Assembly: GCA_034231615.1 (NCBI GenBank)
Contig: CM067310.1
Location: 2,373,501-2,437,500, forward strand
Source: Meghimatium bilineatum
Taxonomy: Eukaryota > Mollusca > Gastropoda > Stylommatophora > Philomycidae
Direction: 5' to 3'
DNA: 64,000 bases
The notes under the pieces are model-generated. The model was not told the DNA's origin. It ran no database searches and saw nothing but the letters and a program-made list of their open reading frames with translations. This document shows, piece after piece, positions 10,591 through 20,245 of the stretch (its first letter is position 1; each line of letters starts with the position of its first letter). The position numbers were made by a program, and so were the translations under genes.

Positions 10591-10903
10591 GGTACAATAC
10601 AAGAATCAGTGGACAGGTTTCTACGGAACAAATAGCAAATATAATTAAACGGAACAAAATTCTGATAAAGTAACATATAACAACGCATCCAATATTTGAC
10701 ACGTTGTGCGATGAGAGCCCCTGACCACTTGGCATACACACTGTACACTGGGTGGGAGGTGAATAACCAGTTCATTGCGCGTAAATCGCTACATTGGCAT
10801 TTTAAGTTATGACTTTTAAGTTTCCGAGATAGTGCAATAGCATATGAAATTAAAAAGTTGGCATGTTGTCACGTGATTTGTCCACTGATTCTTGTATTGT
10901 ACC
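10591..10903. mobile_element. MITE with 25-bp perfect terminal inverted repeats and 8-bp TSD
   Basis: The left end GGTACAATACAAGAATCAGT-GGACA (10591-10615) is repeated perfectly in inverse orientation at 10879-10903. It is flanked on both sides by TTATAAGC (10583-10590 and 10904-10911), an 8-bp target-site duplication. The 313-bp element has no coding capacity. An 8-bp TSD fits hAT, P or Merlin superfamilies; the GG terminus is more like Merlin. Perfect ends suggest recent movement. Confidence 0.93.
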
Positions 10904-11014
10904 TTATAAGCAAACACATACATGTACAAATTGTTATTTGAAGAAATGTAAAAACATGGTAGCAAGGAAATTGTCTGAGGCACTGTTGTTGTATTGATCT
11001 GTCAAAGATGATTC

Positions 11015-11365
11015 TCTATGGTGAGTTGCAACAGGGCATATGATCTCAAGGTGACCAAAAGGAGTGCTACAGGTACTTGTTAAAAAACCTCACTGAAAGC
11101 CTTGGAACTAGACCAAAATACATGGGAAGAACTTGCACAGAATAGATCTACAAAATGATAAAAAGTCAACAAAGGCATATCATCTTGTAAAAAGAAGAGA
11201 AATGCAGCAAGTCAACAGTGGAGATTAAATAGACAATCAAGGGTAGACCAAAATCAATCTACAGTGGCTGTCTCGTGCTCGAACTGTCCAAGGACATTTG
11301 CGACAAAAATAGGTCTTATTTGTCATCTAGGAACTCATAATCAAGAACATAACTCTAACTGAATT
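11015..11365 (+). pseudogene. LINE C-terminus with C2H2 finger (family B)
   Basis: Plus strand, several frames with gaps: LLYGELxxG..., a diverged stretch on the pattern KALEIDxxxWEELAQNRST, KKRRNAASQQWRLNR-like, then VAVSCSNCPRTFATKIGLIC-HLGTH. The last part is a CxxC...HxxxH zinc finger that ends this LINE family. Copies at 12195 and 20700-21345 share the same tail. Confidence 0.7.
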
Positions 11366-11504
11366 TCAAAAGTGGATGTAAAAGATGGTCATCATCATCA
11401 TCATGTGCTAGATGACCATTGATCACCAGGAATTATGAGAGATTATCTTTTAATTTCTATGTATAACCCGGGCTAGAATCTCTAAAGCTTTATTTCATAA
11501 TCAG

Positions 11505-11850
11505 AAGACAAACTTTCTGCTTTTGTCTTGTAAAAAAACAAACTAGTTCTGAAACTTTTGAAATGCTGCAATCAGTTTTTGGAGAATTCTGTATAAGTCA
11601 ATCTAAATATTTAATTGGTATTTCAGTTTCAAAAGTGAATGCAGATCTTTTAACGATGATTTCAGGTAAGTAAATCTATTCACCGACCACGACTGATGAG
11701 ATTGTGGCATGCACACAAGAAATCACACTCTCTGATAAAATTCTCACTACCAGAGAGATTGCTGAGAATATTGTAACAACAATCATCACAACTGGAACAA
11801 CAATCATGCCATACAATCATAACTTAAGATTTGCACATGGGGTGGGTAAC
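11505..11850 (+). pseudogene. mariner-type transposase N-terminal relic
   Basis: Split over frames, the plus strand gives SSETFEMLQSVFGEFCISQS, then WYFSFKSECRSFNDDF, then PTTTDEIVACTQEITLSDKI-LTTREIAENI. This is the bipartite helix-turn-helix of mariner transposases (TFEMLQ.AYGE..S...FEWH.RFK.GRE...DD..SGRP.T...TDE.V...RE). At least one frameshift and one stop; the DDE/D catalytic part is missing. Confidence 0.7.
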
Positions 11851-11934
11851 AGTGAGACTCATGAAGGATGATCAGAGCAATGAATGATTGTCCATTTGCA
11901 CTGACGTTTTTTCTACAAAACAGATAAATAATAG

Positions 11935-12118
11935 CTAGACTGTCGGATATCTGACAAGATGGAGAGTGCTGTAGTAACAAAACTGTCCGAGGATATCCGA
12001 CAAGATAGAGAGTGCCGCAGTAACAAAACTGTCAGAGGATATCCGACAAGATAGAGAGTGCCGCAGTAACAAAACTGTCCGAGGATATCCGACAAGAAAG
12101 AGAGTGCAGCAGTAACAA
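11935..12118. repeat. 46-bp minisatellite, 4 copies, seeded from a foldback terminus
   Basis: Unit GAGGATATCCGACAAGATAG...GTGCCGCAGTAACAAAACTGTC. The same sequence forms the outer end of the long inverted-repeat element at 43934-45423 (aggatgtccgacaaaaagg...tgccgcagtaacc), so the array arose from a copy of that terminus. Confidence 0.88.
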
Positions 12119-12194
12119 AAATAAGAAGCGATACCATCTATGATAAAGTATTATTGTCGCTGATTACTAATATATCTAATACATAACGCTGTCT

Positions 12195-12600
12195 CTGACA
12201 GATATGGTATCCCTAGCATTGTCACTATTCTGATACAGGCACAGATTCATTGGGCAGGTCATTTGGTACTCGTGCCATATCATCGCCTGCCAAAGCTACT
12301 TCTCCATGGTGAGCTGTAGAAGGGCATAGTAGAAAAAAGAAGCTCTACAAGGATGCATTTAAGACCTCACTGAAAGCCTTTGAAATAGACCAAGACACAT
12401 GGGAAAAACTATTACAAAATATAGCTACATGGAGCTCTACAGTCAAACAGGGTGCATCATCTTGTGGAAAGAGGAGAAGTACATCAGCTCAACATCAGAG
12501 AGTTTCTAGAAATTCCATGGTAGACAATAAATAACATCCGCAGTGATCATTACATGGCTGAACTGTCCAAGGGTGTTTGTGGCCTGATAGGGCTTATTAG
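12195..12600 (+). pseudogene. LINE C-terminus (family B)
   Basis: Plus strand: YGIPSIVTILIQAQIHWAGH, then LPKLLLHGEL, LKTSLKAFEIDQDTWEKLLQ, TWSSTVKQGASSCGKRRSTS, and the start of the CxxC finger (NCPRVFVA). The final codons pass without a break into the 34-bp array at 12567. Confidence 0.75.
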
Positions 12601-12838
12601 CCAAGGGTGTTTGTGGCCTGATAGGGCTTATTAGCCAAGGGTGTTTGTGGCCTGATAGGGCTTATTAGCCAAGGGTGTTTGTGGCCTGATAGGGCTTATT
12701 AGCCAAGGGTGTTTGTGGCCTGATAGGGCTTATTAGCCAAGGGTGTTTGTGGCCTGATAGGGCTTATTAGCCAAGGGTGTTTGTGGCCTGATAGGGCTTA
12801 TTAGCCAAGGGTGTTTGTGGCCTGATAGGGCTTATTAG
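12567..12838. repeat. 34-bp minisatellite, 8 copies, born from LINE finger codons
   Basis: Unit CCAAGGGTGTTTGTGGCCTG-ATAGGGCTTATTAG, eight perfect or near-perfect copies. The first copy is the in-place zinc-finger segment of the family B LINE at 12195-12600 (compare 11275-11330, tgtccaaggacatttgcgac...aggtcttattt). Confidence 0.93.
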
Positions 12839-12849
12839 CCAAAGGTAGA

Positions 12850-13145
12850 TAGTTCTTATATTATTAATCAGTGACAATAATACATTATCATAGTTACTAT
12901 CAGTTAATTATTAATCAGGGACATAATAGATTATTATAGTTGTTATTAGTTATATTATTAATCAGTGACAAACAATAATAGATTATTATAGTTGTTATTA
13001 GTTATATTATTAATCAGTGACAAACAATAATAGATTATTATAGTTGTTATTAGTTATATTATTAATCAGTGACAAACAATAATAGATTATTATAGTTGTT
13101 ATTAGTTATATTATTAATCAGTGACAAACAATAATACATTATCAT
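12850..13145. repeat. 52-bp minisatellite, about 5.5 copies
   Basis: AT-rich unit containing taatcagtgacaaacaataa and tagttgttattag; the left edge units are shorter and diverged. Confidence 0.9.
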
Positions 13146-13392
13146 TGGTGGTCATACACTTTTTTACAAAACACAAATTTGTATTGCTCCTACAATCCCC
13201 ATACTTGCCCAATCTTGCTCCATTGACCGTTTCCTGTTAAGAGAAAAATTAAACCGGTGAAGATTTGATGGCATTGAGAAGATTCAAGACATTGCTACTA
13301 GAAAAATTAAGGGATATTTCAAAAAGTGCTTCCGCATCCCCCCCCCCAATAAAATTATATCCTAATGGATCAGTAATAGCCACCATAATTAC

Positions 13393-13470
13393 CTGATGAA
13401 GGATTTCTTGCAGCGTGAGGTGATCTTGAAGCAATCTTCCTGAGTAAATTATCCTCTGTTCATTATGCTT
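13393..13470 (-). CDS. HERPUD2: HERPUD homologue, second ubiquitin-like-domain exon
   Basis: A 78-bp, phase 0/0 exon: acceptor ...cgttatcaag (AG at 13471-13472), donor GTAATT at 13392-13387. It encodes KHNEQRIIYSGRLL-QDHLTLQEILHQ. HERPUD1/2 have (K)DQRLVYSGKLLxDHLxLxDxL at the same position of the ubiquitin-like fold. It joins in phase to the exon at 15820-15677. The last beta strand of the domain (usually ...YHxxHLVC) is not in this exon and must come from a small phase 0/0 exon between 13392 and 7027 that I could not find. Confidence 0.9.
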
Positions 13471-13564
13471 CTTGATAACGGGAGCAATAAAACAAAATAG
13501 AAAACAAATTTATGTTATTAATTATAGTTTTTATATTTTCATACGATTTGTTTCATTAAATTTT

Positions 13565-13740
13565 GTCATTTCTTCTTCAGTGTTCATTCTCAAACTCCCG
13601 CCGGATCTCTCTTGTAGCAAAACAATAGTCTCGGTAGATTTCTAGAAGGATGTAGTCCTAAAAATGGAAATGCATTGTGTCACCGTTTTATTTGCCCCAA
13701 TTGTCCGACATATCTATCTTTGCCGATGTTTTGTTATTTA
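13565..13740 (-). mobile_element. SINE-like repeat (AAG-tailed family)
   Basis: Minus-strand copy: tail (ttcttcttcagtgttcattc on plus), ctcccgccggatctctcttg, ggatgtagtcc and ggaaatgcattgtgtcaccg. Confidence 0.65.
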
Positions 13741-13751
13741 ATATAGATTTA

Positions 13752-13925
13752 TCTTTGTGTTCGTTTTTAAACTCCCATTGGATCTCTCTTATTGCAGGAA
13801 AATAGTCCTATAATATTTCCAGAAGGATGTAGCCCTGAGAAGGGAAATGTACTGTCATTGTTTTGTTTGTTCTAATAGCCCAACACATTAGTCTTCAGCT
13901 GATGTTCCTATCTAAACCTGTATAA
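13752..13925 (-). mobile_element. SINE-like repeat, second minus copy
   Basis: A more diverged neighbour of the 13565 copy in the same orientation (aaactcccattggatctctc, aaggatgtagccctgagaag). The pair may be a tandem insertion. Confidence 0.5.
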
Positions 13926-13934
13926 CTCAGAAAT

Positions 13935-14185
13935 CTTTAATAGCCTGAATGGGGAGCACAGAATAGCGACACTGTTACCTCCAGGAATGTAGTAAGAGGC
14001 GACTACGGAGGTTGTGTGATTGGAGTTGGCTGTCCACCCCTATTGTGAGTCAAAGTGACCCATAGACCATGCAGGTTGAATGTTACTCGCAGAAATACGC
14101 AGATATCGCAGCTAAGCTGTAAAGGACACAATGCTTTCCTCTCTCTGGACTACATTAATCTAATCTGTGGGAGTGTGAGAAAGTG
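13935..14185 (+). mobile_element. SINE-like repeat, long subfamily
   Basis: Longer 5' part than the 6021 copy: tagcgacactgttacctcca, gtaagaggcgactacggagg, tggagttggctgtcc, then agatatcgcagctaagctgt and tggactacatt. Same architecture as 60925-61190. Tail degenerate. Confidence 0.6.
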
Positions 14186-14189
14186 TGAT

Positions 14190-14905
14190 TGATAGAGAGA
14201 CTGGTCAGACATTTTGGTTCTTGCCTAGTAGATGCCGATACACTATTCAGGTTTTCAATCCCAATAACAAACATGGCTGCTGCTAGCTCAAACTTGACGG
14301 TTTGAGTCTCCCCAGAAATAAGCAGGAATCAGTTGAGTTTCTATCTACAAAGCAAAAAATATACTACCTGTTGATAATATCTGTACTCTACATTTCTTCT
14401 GTGTGCTACATACTGGGGGGGGGGGGTCTGTCAGTGTGTAGTGTGCAGCAAAATGGCAGCAAAATGATTGCCATTTTACTATCTGCGCATTATGGAAGCA
14501 CAATGAAAATAATGGTGCAATGCACATTGCATGAGTGTGGGGTAACTTTGAAGGGAGAAACAATACACACTGTGTCACATCTCTATAGCATCTTACAAGT
14601 TATGCATGCAGAATTTATGTGGACATCAAGAACAACAACCACAGACACCACATTTCAGACTCCTCTCCTTATGCAAGATTACTTGTCCCAATAAAACTTG
14701 TTGCAATATTTCTGATTGTGTCCCTTTGTATAATATGTTTTTATGTCCCTTTGTTACCAGCAAACTTCGTATCACTAAAGTTTGTTCCATAAAACATGTG
14801 TTGGTCTGTACTAGGACAGTACCCAAATTTCTTCTCTCTCGGAAGAGTTTTGAATATGAAAGTGTTGAAAAAATGATGCTAAGACCATTCGTTGATGTTA
14901 TCGGA
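14190..14905. other. HERPUD intron 1, nothing recognised
   Basis: Contains a G-tract near 14415 and open frames on both strands (for example plus 14302-14694, minus 14626-15051) with no recognisable domain and no splice context. I do not call them genes. Confidence 0.5.
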
Positions 14906-14914
14906 TGACATAAT

Positions 14915-15047
14915 AAAGTTGGATGTGTCTGGTCGAAAGGTGCAGACATCACAGCTAAGCTGTAAACCATGACACAATGCATTCTGTTCTCTGGACTACA
15001 TCTTACTGATCTACAGGAGTTTGAGAACAAATATAGAAAAAGAAGAA
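14915..15047 (+). mobile_element. SINE-like repeat, 3' part
   Basis: gaaaggtgcagacatcacag, gctaagctgtaaaccatgac, ttctctggactacatctt and an aaaagaagaa tail match the 60925 copy. Confidence 0.6.
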
Positions 15048-15059
15048 TCAATACAGTAT

Positions 15060-15165
15060 CATGAACTAAATATTTATCATAGCTGTATCACGTTATCAAA
15101 CAGCTTTATCACACAGCTTTATCACTTATCTTTATCATAGTTTTATCACATAGCTTTATCTCTTA
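15060..15165. repeat. short degenerate tandem repeat (~17 bp)
   Basis: Variants of catagctttatcacttatc repeated about five times. Confidence 0.7.
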
Positions 15166-15320
15166 TAAGATTAATGACATGGAAACCCCTGCAGAGAAAA
15201 AGGAAACAGGTAGAACGATGAACGTGTAGAGAATATAAAGGACTTAACTAAGGTCAGAGTCACATGAAATTAACTGAGAAAATGTTTCAGGAAACAGACA
15301 AATGAAATATCCCTGTCTGT

Positions 15321-15535
15321 GGTCTCTGCTCCTATAGATGTGTAAACACCATAAGGTGGTCTATGCTCCTGCAGATGTGTAAACACCATAAGGTGGTCTA
15401 TGCTCCTGCAGATGTGTAAACACCATAAGGTGGTCTATTCTCCTGCAGATGTGTAAGCACCATAAGGTGGTCTATGCTCCTATAGATGTGTAAACACCAT
15501 AAGGTGGTCTATGCTCCTGCAGATGCATAAACAGC
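15321..15535. repeat. 37-bp minisatellite, about 5.5 copies
   Basis: Unit GTGGTCTATGCTCCTGCAGA-TGTGTAAACACCATAAG with a few substitutions. It lies in the first HERPUD intron, about 150 bp from exon 1. Confidence 0.92.
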
Positions 15536-15676
15536 TCAATGTGTTCATTGATTGATTATTTGCAGGAATCTTGTAAGTGATTACATTTTAAACTGAATAC
15601 TTCACTGACAGAATATAAAGACACAACTTGGTTGGATATACAATCTCTAAATTTCAAAATATAAAGACAGACTTAC

Positions 15677-15820
15677 TGGTTTGGTTGGATATACAATCTC
15701 TAAATGTCTTTTCAGTTTTTTAATGGTCCATCCCAGCATACAATCAATTGTCTGGTCAGCTATTCGTTGATTGGGAGCTTTGATAATAAGAATTACTGGT
15801 AGATCACTGGAGAGCTCCAT
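15677..15820 (-). CDS. HERPUD2: HERPUD homologue, first coding exon (ubiquitin-like domain start)
   Basis: 144 bp from the ATG at 15820-15818 to a GTAAGT donor (15676-15671), 48 codons. It starts MELSSDLPVILIIKAPNQR, then IADQTIDCMLGWTIKKLKRH and LEIVYPTKP. HERPUD1/2 begin with a short leader followed by VTLIVKAPNQK..DQT..C...WTV..LK.HLS.VYP.KP, the first half of their ubiquitin-like domain; the match here is close over the whole exon. The ATG has a G at +4 and is the only in-frame Met before the domain, so it is the likely start. The family acts in ER-associated degradation and is induced by ER stress in vertebrates; I saw no convincing ERSE (CCAAT-N9-CCACG) in the 250 bp upstream, which run into a LINE relic at about 16040. 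Confidence 0.93.
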
Positions 15821-16039
15821 GATCAGAACTATATGCGTTGACAGTATTCCTTAGAATAAACCAACAGTGTTTTCTTATACTGTCTAGCATCTAGTCCAGA
15901 TAGTCAAAGAACAGTGGCTTCTGTTTCTTGACTCAAAACAGCAGGAAAGACTAATTTATGATGGAACATAGAAAACAATAACTGGGTATTAAACAGTGGT
16001 TAACATTTATAAAAACGATTACCTATCTTAAAAAAACAT

Positions 16040-16470
16040 CTACCTATCTGTGTGATGTGTCCTTTCCAGAATGATGTTTTCACTGCAATTCTATAAGCCT
16101 CTCAGTTGCCCAGTTTTTTTCAGTGTCTTGTTCCGAAGGTCTTCAAAATTATGTGTCCACTATAGTCTTGGTCTGCCTCTTGTTCAGTTTCCTGGAACTT
16201 TTCCCTCCATGATTAATCTTTCTAAACCATTCTGTCTTTTTATATGCCCCAATATGTTCACTTGCATTTTTTGATAGTTTTGAGGAGCCAGTTTTCTTAT
16301 ATGTTCAGGTTATTCCTGGAGTTTGTGCTGTTTCGTTTTTCCATCCACGATATTGTTAGGACTTCTTCTTCTTTCGTTCACTTGAAACATGTCTATATCT
16401 GTAATTCTGTCTCCTTAATAAATCTCACTGTCTTTTGTAGTTCATACAGTGTCACATAGAGCTTTGATTC
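16040..16470 (-). pseudogene. LINE C-terminal relic
   Basis: With frameshifts the minus strand gives HIGxIKRQNGLERLIMEGKV, NxTRGRPRLxWTHNFEDLRN and KKTGQLRGL...ENIILE, the same tail family as the LINE at 46900-47600. It sits immediately upstream of the HERPUD start. Confidence 0.6.
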
Positions 16471-16484
16471 CAGTGTTATTTCAT

Positions 16485-18060
16485 CTAGCCAATATGTCTG
16501 CCTGTCCACATGGCAGTGTTGCTAATCTTGAATATTGTGATTGTATACATGTGACTGCGGAGTTGGTTGTGTCCTGTTCTGAGGTGTAGAATTACAACTT
16601 GTTCTGATCTGTTCATAATGTGATAGGCATCTTGTGTTGGTGTTTGTCGCTTTCTTATTGACTTGATCATGTTTTTTTCTGATGGTAGGTGATTGGTACA
16701 TCTGGTTGGTCTTTGGCAGAACCTTCCTTGGCCAGTTGGTCTGCTTTTTCATTTCCTGGTATTCCACAGTGAGAGGCTATCCACTGCATGATAACCCTAT
16801 ACTGGTAAGACAGTTCATTAAGTAGTTTTTGACAGTCTGTTAGTTTTCCAGACTGGAGAGCTTGAAGCACTGACTGAGCAACTGTCAGGAATACCACAGG
16901 CTATGGACCAGGGTTGAAGCTCAGCTGTTTTTCAGTTGCCACCCTAATTGCCTGGATTTCTGCATCATAATTATTGCAGAATTACCCTGTCTGTGTTCTG
17001 ATCACATCTCTAGGCGTGTGTCAATATTCTATATATACACCTGCCCTCCATTTCTCACTGCATTCTGTGCTGACCCATCTGTGTATAATCCCATCTGACT
17101 CTGAACCCTTGGACCCTGAACAAGACTCTGAATGTCTTGTGGATATTCATCGTGCAGGAACTGAGGGAGACTGTCCTTAGCTGCACACTGTTCTGTTTGT
17201 CTTCCCAAATGGGTCTGAAAGGAATATCTCCAAGGGGTTTGTTCTGGTACAGACCTTAAGGGGCTGGGCAGGTCTGTAAATTGTCTACATGCCGTTCAAC
17301 TTGGTAGATAAAGCAGCTTCTTTTCAGTCTCCATATTGCAAGATTTTTGAATCTTTCCTTCATTGGATGACTTGACATATGCTGAAGCTTTTCTGTTTGT
17401 ATTAGTTCTTTGCATTTCTGCGTTTGCCAAGTGTTCTACCCCTTTTCTGCATCTCTACTATGGGTGTTGATTTCATTGCTCCCAACATTATCTTAAGCGC
17501 CTGGTTTTTCACTTTATCTTGATCCTGTAATGTAGTGTTTTATGCAGGACACAATGCAGCTGAACCATATTCCAGGTGTGGTCTTATGCCTTGCTGGTAA
17601 ACTTTACGGAGTATATTCCCACTAGCTTCCCATGTGGTTCCACTTAGTTTTCTGAGGATAGCTAACTTCCTCCTGGCTTTTGTTGTTGCTTTGTTTATGT
17701 GCTGCTTCCATGTCAGCTTATCATGAAAAGTAACTCTGAGGTATATGAGTTGTTTGTTTTCTTCCAAAAGTGCACCATCTATCTTGATTGTTTTGGTGAG
17801 AGCGTGAAGAGTGTAGTGCTGCACTTATCTGTGTTAATGCGGACGCACCATCTATTTGTCCATATGGTTACAGCAACAATAGCTCTTTGTATTTGTTTAG
17901 TGGGCACTGTGGTATGTTCTTCCATGCACCAGATCGTCAGCATACATTGCCACTTTGATCCCGTGTGGTAGTTCGGCAACTAGGTCATTCATGTAAGCCA
18001 AGAAAAGTGTGGGTGACATGACTCCTCCCTGGGGGACTCCATGATGCAGTATGACTTTCT
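16485..18060 (-). pseudogene. LINE with RT and RNase H, 5'-truncated and frameshifted
   Basis: Minus strand, in order: HHGVPQGGVMSPTLFLAYMN (RT motif B) and KVAMYADDLVHG (motif C, YADD intact) near 18050-17930; thumb region KQLIYLRVTFHDKLTWKQHI and QQGIRPHLEYGSAALCPA (17824-17540); a broken RNase H beginning near 17095 and ending QWIASHCGIPGNEKADQLA (about 16790-16735); then VILHLRTGHNQLRSHMY (about 16600). This order (RT, RNase H, C-terminal RTGHxxL motif) is typical of I/Jockey-group and related LINEs. Several stops and frameshifts make it dead. The 5' half, including the endonuclease, is missing. Confidence 0.82.
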
Positions 18061-18063
18061 TGC

Positions 18064-18175
18064 TCTTATATTATTACATTATATTTAATTATATAATTAA
18101 TTTATTAATTATATTATACTGTAGAATTTAATATATATTTCTATATTTTATACTAGTAAACTGTATTGTCAATTA
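18064..18175. other. AT-rich low complexity
   Basis: Mostly TTA/TAT words; no feature. Confidence 0.6.
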
Positions 18176-18262
18176 GACCCATTGATGAGTCTACTATGTC
18201 TAGACCTATTGATGTGTCTACTATGTCTAGACCTATTGATGTGTCTACTATGTCTAGGCCTA
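18174..18262. repeat. 27-bp tandem repeat, about 3.3 copies
   Basis: Unit GACCTATTGATGTGTCTACT-ATGTCTA. Confidence 0.88.
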
Positions 18263-18264
18263 TT

Positions 18265-18760
18265 GTTAATATTATGGTTAGTTAGTTAATCATCGGATCA
18301 TCATCACTGCACTCCAGACAAATCCATAGGCACTCTGATCTCTCCCTGTGTGTATCCGACATTACACCTTTGACAGTTCCGGTTCTATGTTCATTGACCA
18401 GCATTCTTCTGCATCATCCAAACCGCTCCTCTTTGGTGACCCCACATTTCAAACCCTGTTCCTTTATTCTAGCCATTGAATAAGAATCATCATCCAAGTT
18501 AAGTTCATTTTCACATGCTGTGTCCGTAGGGAATTCAACAAATCTGCCTGATCCATTGCTGATCTATTGGGGTGGTAATAGCAGCACCTGACACCAGCAA
18601 ATCAGCTCTCTCGTTGGCCCAGAACTCCAACATGCCCAAAAATAAAAGTCACCATCTCCAACCTCGAATTTCTCAATATCTCAGTCTATTGTTCACGAAC
18701 AAGACCCTTTTACTTTTGTACTTTCATAATCATATTAATCGAATTCGAATCACTCATAAT
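18265..18760 (-). pseudogene. LINE 3' end with RNase H (family C), degenerate
   Basis: The minus strand carries the same domain order as the intact copy at 50760-51428, but with frameshifts: VTFIFGHVGVLGQRES, then DQADLLNSLRT, DDDSYSMARIKEQGLKCGVT, MLVNEHRTGTVKGVMSDTHR and CLWICLECSDDDPMIN followed by the same ...actaactaac tail. Confidence 0.75.
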
Positions 18761-19205
18761 ACAAATCCGTACATCCCTCCCTTACTTGACCCCTGATTAA
18801 TATTATAGCCCCTGTGAGTTAATATTATAATTAGGCCTAATAATTGTGTGTAGCCTAACCAGCAGTAAGCATGTAAATGTAACACTCAGTAACAAGAAAC
18901 AGACTAGTAGTAGTAGAGAAGTAACTTACTAAGTAACTGTGTAAGTATCTGAACAGACCCTACAAACATTATTTCACAAAAATAATACTAACATCGAATT
19001 CAGTGAACTTACTGAAAGGACATGACATTTATGACTGTACAAAAGAAGTTACAAATTACAAACACAGTTAGGCAAATATAGAGCATCAGCTGATACTATT
19101 TTCTGCCATGTTGTTGTTAGTTGTTGCCGAAATGTCATAACACAGACAACTATTTCTGATTGGTTGAAATTAATTGCAAATGGCGACACTTTTTTTTTTT
19201 ACTGT
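18761..19205. other. unassigned AT-rich DNA
   Basis: No coding signal, no tandem array. A ten-T run ends at about 19200, next to the LINE at 19215. Confidence 0.5.
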
Positions 19206-19214
19206 CAATATTTT

Positions 19215-19535
19215 ACGTCACTGTGAAAGGCCTTTGAGATGTGGGTATATAGAAGAATAAGGAGAACGTCATGGAAAGAGAAGAAAACAAATAAAGAGGT
19301 GCTAAAGACACTTAATATGAAGAAAGAACTACTAAGAGAAACAAAGATCGGGCAAATAAAATATTTTGGACACATTAAAAGAAATGACACCTTATTGAAG
19401 ACCTTACTTGAGGGTAAAGTCAAAGGGAAGCGAGCAAGAGGTAGACAGAGATACAAGTGGGAGAGTAACATCACACGATGGACAGGTTACAGTCTAACAG
19501 AGTGCACCACCAAGACAAGAGACAGACAAAAATAA
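19215..19535 (+). pseudogene. LINE C-terminus (family A), 5'-truncated
   Basis: Plus frame 19239-19535: WVYRRIRRTSWKEKKTNKEV, IKYFGHIKRNDTLLKTLLEG, RGRQRYKWESNITRWTGYSL, then it breaks off before the usual RRCW...CGDGT end. High similarity to 8040-8318 and 30150-30490. Confidence 0.78.
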
Positions 19536-19786
19536 CCGCACTCCAGCAACCTGAGCTTTTAGCGGCTCATACTCGCTTGTTGCTGCCTGTCACTGGACAC
19601 ATGGGGTATTTCAGTGGGATATCAGCGCCGCCTGATATACCGCCCCGTCCTCATAGTCAGCAACACCGGTTTGGTCAACGACTGCTTAATAGCTCAGATA
19701 CATATTCTTAGCTGACCTCTGTAGAGGCTTTTCCACTATCTGCCACACTGTGGATGCTCCTGTAGGGGCCGGAGAAAACGAAATTA

Positions 19787-20030
19787 CCAAGTTTACGACA
19801 ATCACCAAGTTTGCGACAATCACGAAGTTTGCGACAATCACCAAGTCTGTGACAATCACCAAGTCTGTGACAATCACCAAGTTTACGACAATCACCAAGT
19901 TTGCGACAATCACCAAGTTTACGACAATCACCAAGTTTGCGACAATCACCAAGTTTGCGACAATCACCAAGTTTGATACAATCACCAAGTTTACGACAAT
20001 CACCAAGTTTGCGACAATCACCAAGATATA
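19787..20030. repeat. 18-bp minisatellite, about 13 copies
   Basis: Unit AAGTTTGCGACAATCACC. It is a multiple of three, so it stays open on both strands (TITKFA / LVIVAN). Not a gene. Confidence 0.93.
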
Positions 20031-20234
20031 TCCTTGCTCTATATAGCAGGCAAGATCCTGGCCGAGGTGCTGTTAAACAGACTGCAATCCCATCTTGAGA
20101 CAGGTCTCCTCTCAGAGAATCAATGTTGCTTCCGACAAGGCAGAGGTACAGTGGACATGATATTCACTACCAGAAAATTATAGGAAAGTATCGCGAGCAG
20201 AACATTGGTCTCTACACCACGTTTGTCGACCTAA

Positions 20235-20245
20235 CTAAGGCATTC
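20235..20245. repeat. target-site duplication, left
   Basis: CTAAGGCATTC, identical to 20517-20527, bracketing the nested LINE. Confidence 0.9.

Noticed and set aside
11635..11680. 39-bp plus-strand microexon with perfect acceptor and GTAAGT donor
   Set aside because: The sequence is part of the mariner helix-turn-helix relic, so the splice-like signals are coincidental.
13140..13256. A possible HERPUD exon after a good acceptor (tttctcttaacag), reading ETVNGARLGKYGDCRS
   Set aside because: No resemblance to the expected HLVC strand, donor weak (gtaaaa), and one alternative frame looks TE-like.
15821..16060. ER-stress element upstream of HERPUD
   Set aside because: No CCAAT-N9-CCACG or ATTGG-N-CCACG could be found by eye on either strand.
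16071..16459. Plus-strand frames with hydrophobic residues
   Set aside because: Antisense shadows of the minus-strand LINE tail, which reads in LINE motifs.
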